Shown here in pieces: positions 25,262 through 34,292 of a stretch of 64,000 nucleotides of DNA. Numbering within the stretch: position 1 is the first letter of the stretch; each line of letters begins with the position of its first letter. The notes beneath the pieces are model-generated. The model saw nothing but the letters and a program-made list of their open reading frames with translations, did no database searches and was not told the origin of the DNA. This DNA comes from Streptomyces sp. R41 (GTDB taxonomy: Bacteria > Actinomycetota > Actinomycetes > Streptomycetales > Streptomycetaceae), in assembly GCF_041053055.1 (NCBI RefSeq), contig NZ_CP163443.1:6989001-7053000 (forward strand), in the 5' to 3' direction. Both the position numbers and the translations under genes were made by a program.

Positions 25262-26425
25262 TCACTCCTCCACGAGGAGCTTCTCCCGCAGCTGCGCCAG
25301 CGTGCGGGCCAGCAGCCGTGACACGTGCATCTGGGAGATGCCGACCTCCTGCGCGATCTGCGACTGCGTCATGTTGCCGAAGAAGCGCAGCAGCAGGATG
25401 CGCTTCTCGCGCGGGGGGAGGTCTTCGAGCAGCGGTTTCAACGATTCCCGGTACTCGACGCCCTCCAGGGCCTCGTCCTCGGCGCCCAGGGTGTCCGCGA
25501 CGGCCGGGGACTCGTCGTCCGTGTCGGGGACGTCCAGGGACAGCGTGGAGTACGCGTTGGCGGACTCCAGGCCCTCCAGGACCTCCTCCTCCGAGATGGC
25601 GAGCTTCTCGGCCAGCTCGTGGACCGTGGGGGAGCGGCCGTGCAGCTGCGAAAGCTCCGCGGTCGCCGTGGTGAGCGCGAGCCGCAGCTCCTGCAGCCGG
25701 CGCGGCACCCGCACCGCCCAGCCCTTGTCGCGGAAGTGCCGTTTGATCTCGCCGACGACCGTCGGCGTGGCGTACGTCGAGAACTCGACGCCGCGCTCCG
25801 GGTCGAAGCGGTCGACCGACTTGATCAGGCCGATGGTGGCGACCTGGGTGAGGTCGTCCAGCGGCTCCCCGCGGTTGCGGAAGCGGCGGGCCAGGTGCTC
25901 GACGAGGGGCAGATGCATGCGGACCAGCTGGTTGCGCAGCTCGGCGTACTCGGCGCTGCCCTCCTTCAGCTTGCGCAGCTCGATGAACATCGCCCGTGCC
26001 CCACTGCGGTCCTGGGGGTCGTGCTGGATCTGCTGGGCGCTCGGCCCGTGCTGGATGTGCTGGGCGCTCGGCCCGTGCTGCGCGCCCTGCACGCTCTGCG
26101 CTCCCAGCTCGTCGTCTCGCTCGTGCTCGCTCATAGTCCCGCCCGTCACCAGCCGTCGCCCCTCCGAGGACGTGCTCCGCGCGGCACCCTCCGGATCCCG
26201 TTGCCCGTCGCCCTGGCCGGAGAGCTTCTCCCGTTCGTCCTCGTCGATCGGCGCCTCGGATACGGCCGAGGAGGCGCCGTCCTCCGGGTGCGGTCGGGCC
26301 TGCTCGGGGATGCCGTCGACGCCTTCCGCCGTGCGCCGCGGCCCGCCGAGGCCGTCGACACGCTCGGCGGGAAGCTCCCGTGTGCCGCGCTCTTCGTCCC
26401 GCACCGGCCCGTCCCCGTTCCTCAC
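25262..26425 (-). CDS. sigH: SigB/SigF-family stress sigma factor SigH
   Basis: Sigma-70 regions 2-4 occupy the last about 255 residues, with region 2 'DDLTQVATIGLIKSVDRFDP' and a region 4 helix-turn-helix 'QSQIAQEVGISQMHVSRLLA'. From the GTG at 26425, which overlaps the anti-sigma stop (GTGA), the protein would be 387 residues with a disordered acidic N-terminus. An internal ATG at 26134 gives a 290-residue form beginning MSEHERDDEL, then a repeat 'QHGPSAQ.IQ'. SigH of S. coelicolor is reported in several size forms and serves osmotic stress and septation. The open frame even continues upstream across the whole anti-sigma gene. Confidence 0.93.
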   Translation of the reverse strand: MRNGDGPVRDEERGTRELPAERVDGLGGPRRTAEGVDGIPEQARPHPEDGASSAVSEAPIDEDEREKLSGQGDGQRDPEGAARSTSSEGRRLVTGGTMSEHERDDELGAQSVQGAQHGPSAQHIQHGPSAQQIQHDPQDRSGARAMFIELRKLKEGSAEYAELRNQLVRMHLPLVEHLARRFRNRGEPLDDLTQVATIGLIKSVDRFDPERGVEFSTYATPTVVGEIKRHFRDKGWAVRVPRRLQELRLALTTATAELSQLHGRSPTVHELAEKLAISEEEVLEGLESANAYSTLSLDVPDTDDESPAVADTLGAEDEALEGVEYRESLKPLLEDLPPREKRILLLRFFGNMTQSQIAQEVGISQMHVSRLLARTLAQLREKLLVEE

Positions 26426-26835
26426 GCCGGCCCGGGTCCCGCGCCGCGCTGTTTGTAGAGGCTGATCGAAACGGTCTTGTCCTCGGCGACGGTCGAGTCG
26501 ACCTTGCCGGCGAGGGCCGAGAGGACGGTCCACGCGAAGGTGTCCCGGGAGGGGGCGTGACCGTCCGTGGTCGGGGCCGAGACCGTGACCTCCAGAGAGT
26601 CGTCGATGAGCCGGAAGACACAGCTGAGCACCGAGCCGGGGACGGCCTGTTGCAGCAGGATCGCGCAGGCCTCGTCCACCGCGATGCGCAGGTCCTCGAT
26701 CTCGTCGAGGGTGAAGTCCAAACGGGCCGCAAGCCCGGCCGTGGCCGTGCGCAGCACCGACAGGTAGGCACCCGCGGCGGGCAGCCGGACTTCCACGAAG
26801 TCCTTCGTCGCGGGCTCGCCTGCGATCTGGGACAC
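26422..26835 (-). CDS. rshA: RsbW/SpoIIAB-like anti-sigma factor of SigH
   Basis: The protein of about 137 residues has the GHKL ATPase fold of RsbW/SpoIIAB, with the N-box segment 'DLRIAVDEACAILLQQAVPG' (about 52-71). It should hold SigH until released by an anti-anti-sigma factor. I prefer the GTG at 26835 because GGAGG lies 5 nt upstream; an ATG at 26847 would place that Shine-Dalgarno inside the gene. The stop overlaps the sigH GTG, ensuring co-production of sigma and antagonist. Confidence 0.9.
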   Translation of the reverse strand: MSQIAGEPATKDFVEVRLPAAGAYLSVLRTATAGLAARLDFTLDEIEDLRIAVDEACAILLQQAVPGSVLSCVFRLIDDSLEVTVSAPTTDGHAPSRDTFAWTVLSALAGKVDSTVAEDKTVSISLYKQRGAGPGPA

Positions 26836-26976
26836 CCTCACCTCCATGGTGGTACAAGCTCATTCGAGCTCTTTCGGGGCCGAGGGTCGCCCCCCGGGGT
26901 AACGCGGTACGTGGTTCAGCGGTGACGCTACCGCGCTCCCAACTTTCCTGTCCTGGGGACCCCGCCCCTTGCTGTC

Positions 26977-26997
26977 ACTCATAGTAAGCCTATGAGT
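26977..26997. promoter_or_regulatory. 8-bp dyad upstream of rshA-sigH
   Basis: ACTCATAG (26977-26984) and CTATGAGT (26990-26997) form a perfect inverted repeat around TAAGC, in a G+C-poor patch about 140 bp upstream of the anti-sigma gene. It looks like an operator or promoter element. Which regulator binds cannot be told. Confidence 0.5.
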
Positions 26998-27142
26998 ACG
27001 GACAGTGGCTAGGGGTCTGCGGGCCCAAATAGGAAGAGCGCGCGCCGGGTTGACGTACCCAGGCGTCAGACGGTCGAACCGTCCGGATCGAGGGTCGCAC
27101 GCCTACGTGATCCACGAGTCCTTCCAGTATGCCGCCGACGCG

Positions 27143-27403
27143 TCAGACGAGGACGTGGTCGACGAAGCACCAACGCCAGTCCTCCCCGGGCTCGAAGGTG
27201 CGCATGATCGGGTGTCCGGTGTCCTTGAAGTGCTCCGTCGCGTGGCGCTGCGGTGAGGAGTCGCAGCAGCCGAGGTGTCCGCACTCCAGACACAGGCGAA
27301 GCTGCACCGGATGCGTGCCGGCGGCCAGACACTCCAGACAGGTCTCGCTCAGGGGCTCGGGCTCGGGGTGCGGCAGCGCGTGGGCGTGCGTGCACTGTTT
27401 CAT
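27143..27403 (-). CDS. UBP-type (ZnF_UBP) zinc finger protein
   Basis: The 86-residue protein has a single UBP zinc finger with the Cys/His ladder typical of the family: 'CLEC', 'CLECGHLGCCDSS', 'HATEHFKDTGHPIM', and a terminal 'WRWCFVDHVLV'. In eukaryotes this domain binds the free C-terminus of ubiquitin; bacterial stand-alone copies are common in actinomycetes and their ligand is unknown. I chose ATG 27403 over the longer frame. It is divergent from the antiporter gene and adjacent to the sigH locus. Confidence 0.88.
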   Translation of the reverse strand: MKQCTHAHALPHPEPEPLSETCLECLAAGTHPVQLRLCLECGHLGCCDSSPQRHATEHFKDTGHPIMRTFEPGEDWRWCFVDHVLV

Positions 27404-27464
27404 GATTGCCAGGTTACGTCGGGTGTGCGGGAAGCCGCGCGAAAACGAGGGCGGGCGAAAGACG

Positions 27465-29060
27465 ATGCACGTTTTGCCACTGCTGTTGCTGGTCGCGGGC
27501 AGCGCGGCGGTCGCCGGGGCCGCCCGCCGCACCCCGGTTCCCGCGCCGCTCCTGCTCGTCGCGGTGGGCCTGGCGGTCTCGTACGTCCCCGGGGTGCCCC
27601 CCTACGAGCTCGACCCCGAGGTCGTGCTCCCGCTGCTGCTTCCCCCGCTGCTGTATACGGCGGCCACCGACAGCTCGTACCTCGATCTGCGGGCGCAACT
27701 GCGGCCCGTCGCGCTGTTGTCGGTCGGGTACGTCCTCTTCGCGACCCTCGTGGTCGGCTGGGCCGCGTATCTGATCGTGCCGAGCATGCCGTTGACCGCG
27801 GCGCTGGTCCTGGGGGCGGTGGTGGCACCGCCGGACGCGGTCGCGGCGACGGCGGTGGCGCGCCGGGTGGGGCTGCCCTCGCGGATCACCACGATCCTGC
27901 AGGGCGAGTCCCTGGTGAACGACGCGACCGCGATCACCGCCTACAAGGTGGCGCTCGCCGCGGCGGTCGGTGAGGGCGCGACCTGGGCGGGCGGCGTCCG
28001 CGAGTTCCTGATCGCGGCGGTCGGCGGCGTGGCCGTCGGGCTCGTCCTGATGCTGCCGCTGCACTGGTTGCGCACGCACCTGAAGGAGGCGCTTCTCCAG
28101 AACACCCTCTCCTTGTTGATCCCCTTCGTCGCGTACGGGGTCGCCGAGCAGGTGAAGGCCTCCGGGGTGCTCGCGGTCGTCGTCGTCGCCCTCTACCTCG
28201 GACACCGCTCCTGGGAGGTGGATTTCGCGACCCGGCTCCAGGAGGAGGCGGTGTGGAAGATGGTCGCCTTCATTCTGGAGTCGGCGGTGTTCGCTCTGAT
28301 CGGACTGCAGCTGCCGGTCGTCCTCAAGGGGCTCGGGGAGTACGAGGGCACCAATGCCGCCTGGTATGCGGTGGTCCTCTTCCTCGTGGTGGTCGCGGCC
28401 CGGTTCCTGTGGGTGTATCCGACGACGTTCCTGCCGCGGCTGTTGTCGGCGCGGATTCGGGGGCGCGAGAAGAACCCCACCTGGAAGGCGCCGTTCGTCA
28501 TCAGCTGGGCCGGTATGCGGGGCGTGGTCTCGCTCGCCATCGCCTTCTCCATCCCGCTCACCGTGCACGACGGAGGGGCCTTTCCCGATCGCAATCTGAT
28601 CCTCTTCCTGACCTTCACGACCGTCATCGGGACGCTGGTCGTGCAGGGGCTCACGCTGCCCCCGCTGATCCGCCTCCTGAAGCTGCCGGGACGCGACCTG
28701 CAGGCCGAGACGCTCGCCGAGGCCAACGCCCAGGCGCAGGCCTCCCGGGCCGCCGAACAACGCCTCGACGAACTCCTCAGCGACGAGCGCAATGCCCTGC
28801 CCCCGCCGCTCGCCGACCGCCTGCGCTCCGTCCTGGAACGGCGCCGCAACGCCGTCTGGGAGCGCCTCGGCGCCCTCAACCCGGTCACCGGCGAGACCGC
28901 CGACGACACCTACCGCCGGCTGTCGCGCGAGATGATCGGCGCCGAACGCGAGGTCTTCGTGAAGCTCCGCGACCTGCGCTACATCGACGACGAGATGCTG
29001 CGGATCCTGCTGCGCCGACTGGACCTGGAGGAGGCGGCGGCCTATCGGGAAGCGGCCTGA
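27465..29060 (+). CDS. CPA1-family Na+(K+)/H+ antiporter
   Basis: The protein of about 531 residues has 12-13 transmembrane segments. The ion-binding region 'ILQGESLVNDATA' (about 143-155) holds the conserved Asn-Asp pair of CPA1 exchangers. The Arg of 'SWAGMRGVVSLAIA' (about 346) is also family-typical. A cytoplasmic helical tail of about 130 residues follows. It exchanges Na+ or K+ for protons, which fits the neighbouring osmotic-stress sigma locus. ATG 27465 was chosen because the membrane domain starts there. Confidence 0.9.
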   Translation: MHVLPLLLLVAGSAAVAGAARRTPVPAPLLLVAVGLAVSYVPGVPPYELDPEVVLPLLLPPLLYTAATDSSYLDLRAQLRPVALLSVGYVLFATLVVGWAAYLIVPSMPLTAALVLGAVVAPPDAVAATAVARRVGLPSRITTILQGESLVNDATAITAYKVALAAAVGEGATWAGGVREFLIAAVGGVAVGLVLMLPLHWLRTHLKEALLQNTLSLLIPFVAYGVAEQVKASGVLAVVVVALYLGHRSWEVDFATRLQEEAVWKMVAFILESAVFALIGLQLPVVLKGLGEYEGTNAAWYAVVLFLVVVAARFLWVYPTTFLPRLLSARIRGREKNPTWKAPFVISWAGMRGVVSLAIAFSIPLTVHDGGAFPDRNLILFLTFTTVIGTLVVQGLTLPPLIRLLKLPGRDLQAETLAEANAQAQASRAAEQRLDELLSDERNALPPPLADRLRSVLERRRNAVWERLGALNPVTGETADDTYRRLSREMIGAEREVFVKLRDLRYIDDEMLRILLRRLDLEEAAAYREAA

Positions 29061-30025
29061 GGTTCCGAGCCCGACTCCGGGAAGGGCGCTCCGGTGATCA
29101 CCGCCGCCACCGTCGTCCCGCGCGGGAACGCGCCCTCATCCGCCAGGGCGACAAGTCCGTACAGCATCTTGGCGACATAGAGACGTTCGACAGGCAGACC
29201 GTGGCGGTGCTCGAAGTCCTCGGCGAAGGTGTCGAGTTCGGGGGTGGTGCGGGCGTAGCCGCCGAAGTGGAAGCGGTCGTCGAGGGACCAGGTGCCGCGG
29301 CGGGTGCCGAAGGCGGCCTGCTGGAGGGCCTGTATGTCGGCGCTCAGAAAGCCGCCCTTGAGGACGGGGAAGCCGAGGGCGCGCTGGTCGGGGCCGAGCC
29401 CCGCGGCCAGGCCCGCGAGGGTGCCGCCGGTGCCGCAGGCGAGTGCGGCCACGTCGACGCCGTCGTGGCCGCACAGCTCCTCGCCGAGCGCCTGACAGCC
29501 GCGTACGGCGAGGGAGTTGCTGCCGCCCTCGGGCACGATGTACGCGTTCTCGGCGCCCACCGTGCGCAGGATCCCGGCCAGCGTCTCCGGCTCCGCTTTG
29601 CGGCGGTATGTCGATCTGTCGATGAAGTGCAGCCGCATGCCGTCGGCCGCGCACCGGGCGAGCGAGGGGTTGAGGGGGTGGTCGGCCAGCTCCTGGCCGC
29701 GGATCACGCCCAGCGTGGGCAGGCCCAGGAGGCGGCCCGCGGCGGCCGTGGCGCGCAGATGGTTCGAGTACGCCCCGCCGAAGGTGACCACCGTACGGCC
29801 GGCCGCCGCCTCCAGGTTCGGGATCAGCTTCCGCCACTTGTTGCCGGTCAGCTCCGGGTGGATCAGATCGTCCCGCTTGAGCAGCAGCCGGACGCCATGG
29901 CGGGCGAAGCGCTCGTCCGCGGCCTCGCGCAGCGGCGAGGGGAGTCGCGGCCGCAGGGCGGTCGGGCCGAGCGCTTCGGGAGCGTCGGGGGCGTCAGGGC
30001 TGGTCACCCCGCCATTGTCGGGCAT
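29042..30025 (-). CDS. ACC deaminase / D-cysteine desulfhydrase family PLP enzyme
   Basis: The 327-residue fold-type II PLP enzyme carries the PLP lysine Lys63 in 'LTGNKWRKL', and the phosphate-binding loop is visible in 'CGTGGTLAGL'. It may deaminate 1-aminocyclopropane-1-carboxylate or desulfurise D-cysteine; sequence alone does not decide. D-cysteine desulfhydrase activity is commoner among bacterial annotations. The 3' end overlaps the antiporter 3' end by 19 bp on the opposite strand. The start may instead be an internal GTG at 30007. Confidence 0.88.
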   Translation of the reverse strand: MPDNGGVTSPDAPDAPEALGPTALRPRLPSPLREAADERFARHGVRLLLKRDDLIHPELTGNKWRKLIPNLEAAAGRTVVTFGGAYSNHLRATAAAGRLLGLPTLGVIRGQELADHPLNPSLARCAADGMRLHFIDRSTYRRKAEPETLAGILRTVGAENAYIVPEGGSNSLAVRGCQALGEELCGHDGVDVAALACGTGGTLAGLAAGLGPDQRALGFPVLKGGFLSADIQALQQAAFGTRRGTWSLDDRFHFGGYARTTPELDTFAEDFEHRHGLPVERLYVAKMLYGLVALADEGAFPRGTTVAAVITGAPFPESGSEPQAASR

Positions 30026-30061
30026 CTGTCCGGGGGCGGGGCAGCCACCCGTGCCCGCTCG

Positions 30062-30652
30062 TCACTTCAGACGGTCGCGGATGCGCTTCCGCATGGAGTC
30101 CATCGTGAATCCTCTGGGGTCCACCTTTCCCGGCTGCCACTCCAAGTGGCCGATGACCGAGCGTTCCGTCCAGCCGTGGTGGCGGCAGATCGCGGCGGAG
30201 ACCTTCTCGATGGTGTCCAGTTGGGCCTCGGGCCAGGGGTCCTTTCCGTCGCCGAGGTTCTCGCACTCGAAGCCGTAGAAGTGGCGGTTGCCGTCGGTGT
30301 TCGCCTCGTTGTCGTGCGGTAGCGCCTTCTCCGCGATCACCGCGCGCAGAACGTCGTCGTCGCCCAGGCCCGCGTGATTGGCCCTCCCGTAGCCGACGAG
30401 GTGAAGGACGCCGTCCTTGGTGATGACGCCGTGGCACAGCGGCCCGGGCAGCCCCGGGTAGCCGTCGCGGCAGATCTCGACCGTGCGCTCGCTGCCCGAG
30501 GTCACCGTGTGGTGGATCATCACGCCGTACACCGGACCCCACGGGCCCTTGTGATTGCGGTTGTGATGCTCCCAGTCGCCGACCTCGACGACGGTGACGC
30601 CTGCCTCCCTGAGCCGGTCCAGGAAAGTGCCCGCGGACATGGGTGGGGCCAT
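30062..30652 (-). CDS. N-acetylmuramoyl-L-alanine amidase (Amidase_2)
   Basis: The 196-residue single-domain amidase has the zinc-binding start 'GVMIHHTVTSG' (about 43-53), a central 'GRANHAGLGD' and the C-terminal metal-site segment 'GHLEWQPGKVDPRGF' (about 168-182). There is no signal peptide and no cell-wall-binding domain, so it resembles phage endolysins or cytosolic Streptomyces PGRP-like amidases. No holin or phage genes are nearby. It would cut the bond between muramic acid and the stem peptide. Confidence 0.9.
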   Translation of the reverse strand: MAPPMSAGTFLDRLREAGVTVVEVGDWEHHNRNHKGPWGPVYGVMIHHTVTSGSERTVEICRDGYPGLPGPLCHGVITKDGVLHLVGYGRANHAGLGDDDVLRAVIAEKALPHDNEANTDGNRHFYGFECENLGDGKDPWPEAQLDTIEKVSAAICRHHGWTERSVIGHLEWQPGKVDPRGFTMDSMRKRIRDRLK

Positions 30653-30788
30653 GGCCGCCTCCTTCGCGCTGCACGCCGGCCACCTGTCGCGGCCGTCTCG
30701 TACCGCAGCTTGTACCCGTGATCGGGCGGCCGGGCCTACTCGTTCGCACAGCGTGCGAGCCGATCCGGTCAGGAGCGGAGTGGGCCGG

Positions 30789-31022
30789 TCAGGCGCGCAG
30801 GAACGCGTCCCCGTGCGTCGCTATGTGGCTCTCCAGGGCCTGCAGGGCCTGTTGGGTCGCCTCGGGGGAGCCGCTGCCACGCCGCTCCGCGTAGTACGCC
30901 GCGCCCAGTTTCTTGAGGAGGTCGCCGCCGGCGCGCTGCGCCTGCACCTCGTCGATCTTCTGCTTGCCCTGTGTGAGGCCGCGCTGTGCCTGTTCTTTCG
31001 CACGGTCCAGGAAGCCTGCCAC
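30789..31022 (-). CDS. small helical protein of unknown function
   Basis: The 77-residue, mostly helical protein begins 'VAGFLDRAKEQAQRGLTQGK' and has a Gln/Lys-rich amphipathic first half. A GTG start at 31022 with AGGAGAC seven bases upstream was chosen over the long frame to 31205. I do not recognise a domain. It is divergent from the encapsulin-type gene and shares its upstream region, which suggests joint regulation. Confidence 0.7.
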   Translation of the reverse strand: MAGFLDRAKEQAQRGLTQGKQKIDEVQAQRAGGDLLKKLGAAYYAERRGSGSPEATQQALQALESHIATHGDAFLRA

Positions 31023-31113
31023 TGCCGTCTCCTGTCGTTGTCCGTCAAAGGGCGAACGGTTGGCCGGATCTTGAAGTTCCCTGGACAGAATGCAGCTGCG
31101 TGCCCACTCGCGG

Positions 31114-31143
31114 TTGATCCATTCCCGCTCATTCGTGTAATAG
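31114..31143 (+). promoter_or_regulatory. candidate promoter of the encapsulin-type gene
   Basis: TTGATC (31114-31119) and TAATAG (31138-31143) are separated by 18 bp, about 70 bp upstream of the ATG. This resembles a vegetative sigma-70 promoter. Confidence 0.5.
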
Positions 31144-31210
31144 CACCGGCACGCTCCGTGATGGAAGGCTTGTCCCCGCAGATCAGTGCACGACCGGGAG
31201 GGCAATTTTC

Positions 31211-32617
31211 ATGTCGGTAGGCGAAGAGGTCCGCGCGGAGCAGGGCAGGCCGCAGCAGAGTCTCGGCACATCCGCCGCGCGGAACCTGGCCACCACCACC
31301 AAGTCCGCACCCCAGATGCAGGAGATCAGCTCACGATGGCTGCTGCGCATGCTGCCGTGGGTGAACGTGCAGGGTGGCACGTACCGCGTGAACCGGCGGC
31401 TCAGCTACTCCGTGGGCGACGGCCGCGTGACGTTCGTGAAGACCGGTGACCGCGTCCAGGTCATCCCCGCGGAGCTCGGCGAGCTGTCCGTACTGCGGTC
31501 GTACGAGGATCAGGAGGTGCTCGGCGAGCTCGCCCAGCGCTGCCAGCAGCGGGAGTTCGCACCAGGGGAAGTGCTCGCCTCGTTCGGCAGCCAGGCCGAC
31601 GAGGTGTTCCTGCTCGCGCACGGCAAGGTCGAGAAGATCGGCACGGGCCCCTACGGGGACGACGCGGTGCTCGGTGTCCTCGCCGACGGCGCTTACTTCG
31701 GGGAGCAGGCGCTCATCGACCCGGACGCCATCTGGGAGTACACCGCCCGCGCGGTCACCGCGGTCACCGTGCTCACACTGCCCCGCCAGGACCTCGAGCA
31801 GGTCGCGGAACGCGCCGAGTCCCTGCGCACCCACCTCCAGGAGCTGCGTGCGATTCCGGAGCAGCGGACCAACAAGTACGGAGAGAAGGAGATCGACCTC
31901 TCCGCCGGCCACACCGGAGAGCCGGACATCCCCGGCACCTTCGTCGACTACGACGCCGCACCGCGCGAGTACGAACTGAGCATCGCCCAGACCGTACTGC
32001 GCCTGCACACGCGCGTGGCCGACCTCTACAACCAGCCCATGAACCAGACCGAGCAGCAACTGCGGCTCACCGTGGAGGCATTGAAGGAACGCCAGGAGCA
32101 CGAGCTCATCAACAACCGTGAGTTCGGACTGCTCAACAACTGCGAGTACGACCAGCGGCTGCAACCGCACGACGGCGTCCCCAGCCCCGACGACCTTGAC
32201 GAACTGCTCAGCCGCAGGCGCGGCACCAAGCTGTTCCTCGCCCACCCGCGCGCGATCTCCGCGTTCGGCCGCGAGTGCAACAAGCGCGGACTCGTCCCCG
32301 AGAGCATCGAGATCGCGGGCAACCGCATCCCGACCTGGCGAGGGGTGCCACTCTTCCCGTGCAACAAGATCCCGGTCAGCGACACCCGTACGACCTCGAT
32401 CATCGCCATGCGTACCGGCGAGGCCGAGCAGGGCGTGATCGGGCTCCAGCAGGCGGGCATCCCGGACGAGATCGAGCCGAGCCTGTCGGTGCGCTTCATG
32501 GGCATCAACGAGCAGGCGATCATCTCCTACCTGGTGACGGCGTACTACTCGGCCGCGGTGCTCGTGCCGGACGCCCTCGGCATCCTGGAGAACGTCGAGA
32601 TCGGCCGCTGGCGGTGA
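31211..32617 (+). CDS. EshA/EshB-type family 2B encapsulin shell protein with cNMP-binding domain
   Basis: The 468-residue protein has a cyclic-nucleotide-binding domain at about 95-205 ('[13 protein letters not shown]', then 'YTARAVTAV') inserted into an HK97-like shell protein. The segments after about 220, including '[20 protein letters not shown]' (about 336-355) and the C-terminal '[14 protein letters not shown]', are typical of the SrpI/EshA group. This group is now classed as family 2B encapsulins, which assemble into icosahedral nanocompartments. EshA of S. griseus is linked to cAMP/ppGpp-related growth and antibiotic control. The ATG has GGGAGGG upstream. The next gene, a polyprenyl synthase with a disordered N-terminal extension, is the probable cargo. 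Confidence 0.9.
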   Translation: MSVGEEVRAEQGRPQQSLGTSAARNLATTTKSAPQMQEISSRWLLRMLPWVNVQGGTYRVNRRLSYSVGDGRVTFVKTGDRVQVIPAELGELSVLRSYEDQEVLGELAQRCQQREFAPGEVLASFGSQADEVFLLAHGKVEKIGTGPYGDDAVLGVLADGAYFGEQALIDPDAIWEYTARAVTAVTVLTLPRQDLEQVAERAESLRTHLQELRAIPEQRTNKYGEKEIDLSAGHTGEPDIPGTFVDYDAAPREYELSIAQTVLRLHTRVADLYNQPMNQTEQQLRLTVEALKERQEHELINNREFGLLNNCEYDQRLQPHDGVPSPDDLDELLSRRRGTKLFLAHPRAISAFGRECNKRGLVPESIEIAGNRIPTWRGVPLFPCNKIPVSDTRTTSIIAMRTGEAEQGVIGLQQAGIPDEIEPSLSVRFMGINEQAIISYLVTAYYSAAVLVPDALGILENVEIGRWR

Positions 32618-32645
32618 CCTTCCGCGAGCCGGCGGTCGCCGTGTT

Positions 32646-32663
32646 CCCGCCCTTCGGGGCGGG
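32646..32663 (+). terminator. UUCG-capped hairpin between shell and cargo genes
   Basis: A perfect 7-bp stem (CCCGCCC/GGGCGGG) is capped by the very stable TTCG tetraloop, 28 nt after the shell gene stop. It may trim transcription so that shell protein exceeds the synthase. Confidence 0.55.
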
Positions 32664-32732
32664 TACATCGAGGGGGTACGCGCCCAGCGGCCGCGGAAGC
32701 GCCACCGTCCGCAGACTCTCCGAGGCGATTCC

Positions 32733-33881
32733 ATGGGTGAGTTGTTCATGGGTGAGTTCACGGGTGACTTCATGACGGAGACGACACAGAGCCCGACCGA
32801 GATCCTGCACAGGCTGAGCCCCATCGGGAGGCCCATGGACAGGAAGGGGCCACCCGGCCCGCTCGAGGGGCAGGAAGCGGCGGGCATCCTGGAGCGTGCC
32901 CGGGCGTCGGTCGACCCCGAGCTGCGCAGGGCCATCGAGTCGCTGCCCGGCTCGATGCGCCGGATCGCGCTCTACCACTTCGGCTGGGAGCACGCGGACG
33001 GCACTCCGGCGGCGGGCAACGCGGGCAAGGCGATCCGGCCCGCGCTCGTGCTGACCGCGGTCCGGGCGCTCGGCGGACAGCATGCGACGGCCGTGCGGGC
33101 GGCCGCCGCCGTGGAGTTGATCCACAACTTCACCCTGCTGCACGACGACGTCATGGACCGGGACACCACCCGCAGGCACCGCCCCACCGCGTGGACCGTG
33201 TTCGGCGACGCCGACGCGATCCTCGCCGGGGACGCCCTGCAGGCGCTGGCCCAGCGGCTGCTCGCCGAGGACCCGCACCCGGCGTCCTCGGCGTCCGCCG
33301 CCCGGCTCGCGTCCTGCGTGGTCGAGCTGTGCGCGGGACAGCACGCGGACACGGCCATGGAGAAGCGCGGCCCCGACGAGGTCACGCTCGACGAGTGCCT
33401 CGCCATGGCCGAGGCGAAGACGGGCGCGCTGCTCGGCTGCGCCTGTGCGCTCGGGGCGCTGTACGCGGGGGCGGACGAGGAGGACGTCGAGGCGTTGGAC
33501 GCGTTCGGCCGGGAGGCCGGGCTCGCGTTCCAGCTGATCGACGACGTGATCGGGATCTGGGGGGACCCGAGCCGTACCGGCAAGCCGGTCGGGGCGGATC
33601 TCATCGCCCGCAAGAAGTCGCTGCCCGTGGTTGCCGCGCTCGCCTCGGGCACGCCGGCGGCCGGTGAACTGGCCGAGCTGTACGGAGTGCCCTACGAAGA
33701 GGGGGAGTTGGAGCGTACGGTCCTCGCCGTCGAGCGGGCGGGGGGCCGCGACTGGGCACAGGACCAGGCGGCCGAGCGGATGTCCCGGGCGATGCATGAG
33801 CTGTCCCGGGCGGTGCCCGATCCGGAGGCGGCGGGTGGGCTCCTCGCGCTGGCGGAGTTCGTGACGCGGCGCAGCAACTGA
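32733..33881 (+). CDS. polyprenyl (geranylgeranyl-type) diphosphate synthase, putative encapsulin cargo
   Basis: The 382-residue all-alpha trans-prenyltransferase has its first Asp-rich motif 'HDDVMD' at 137-142 (DDxxD). The second is the variant 'IDDVIGIWGD', lacking the third Asp, as in many actinomycete enzymes. It should condense isopentenyl diphosphate into C15-C20 chains. About 45 N-terminal residues before the catalytic domain are Pro/Gly/Thr-rich and disordered. Such extensions act as cargo-loading domains for family 2B encapsulins, and the gene directly follows the shell gene. Start choice is open among ATG 32733, 32748 and 32772. Confidence 0.9.
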   Translation: MGELFMGEFTGDFMTETTQSPTEILHRLSPIGRPMDRKGPPGPLEGQEAAGILERARASVDPELRRAIESLPGSMRRIALYHFGWEHADGTPAAGNAGKAIRPALVLTAVRALGGQHATAVRAAAAVELIHNFTLLHDDVMDRDTTRRHRPTAWTVFGDADAILAGDALQALAQRLLAEDPHPASSASAARLASCVVELCAGQHADTAMEKRGPDEVTLDECLAMAEAKTGALLGCACALGALYAGADEEDVEALDAFGREAGLAFQLIDDVIGIWGDPSRTGKPVGADLIARKKSLPVVAALASGTPAAGELAELYGVPYEEGELERTVLAVERAGGRDWAQDQAAERMSRAMHELSRAVPDPEAAGGLLALAEFVTRRSN

Positions 33882-34007
33882 CCGGCTTGGCGCGCCGGTC
33901 GAGGACCCCGGAGCCTCCGGTTCCCTACGGCACCTGACCTCCGTACGGCGCCGGGCTCCGGCCGGGCGGGTCCCGCACATCCCCACGGTGTGCGGGGCCC
34001 GTTCTTT

Positions 34008-34110
34008 TTCGCCCCCTCCGCCCCTACCCGTCCCGTACCTGGGGGGCTGCCGCCCCCCAGACCCCCCGCTTCGGCCTTGACGGCCCCGTCCTCAAACGCC
34101 GGACGGGCCA
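34008..34110. repeat. dispersed intergenic repeat, copy A
   Basis: It begins TTCGCCCCCTCCGCCCC, continues with CCCGTACCTGGGG, and ends TCCTCAAACGCCGGACGGGC. The same order of blocks recurs near 38.4 and 52.7 kb and partly near 50.5 kb. It lies between the prenyl synthase and an acetyltransferase gene. Confidence 0.85.
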
Positions 34111-34292
34111 AAGAACGAGCGCCGACCGGGGTGGGGAGGCCAGGCGCGGTGGGTGGGGCAGGGCACGCCGCCGACTCGACCTCGGACGCCGGACCGGCTC
34201 GATGGTGCCGGTGGGGCTGAAGAGGTCAGCCCCCACCGGTTACGCTTCAACCGCCATACGATCAAGGTCGGTTGGGGCGAAGGGGCGGGCAC

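Noticed and set aside
30062..30652. A prophage endolysin module
   Set aside because: Only the amidase is phage-like; no holin, integrase, capsid or attachment-site repeats are nearby.
31211..32617. A Crp/Fnr transcription factor
   Set aside because: A cyclic-nucleotide domain is present but there is no helix-turn-helix; the C-terminal half is shell-protein-like.
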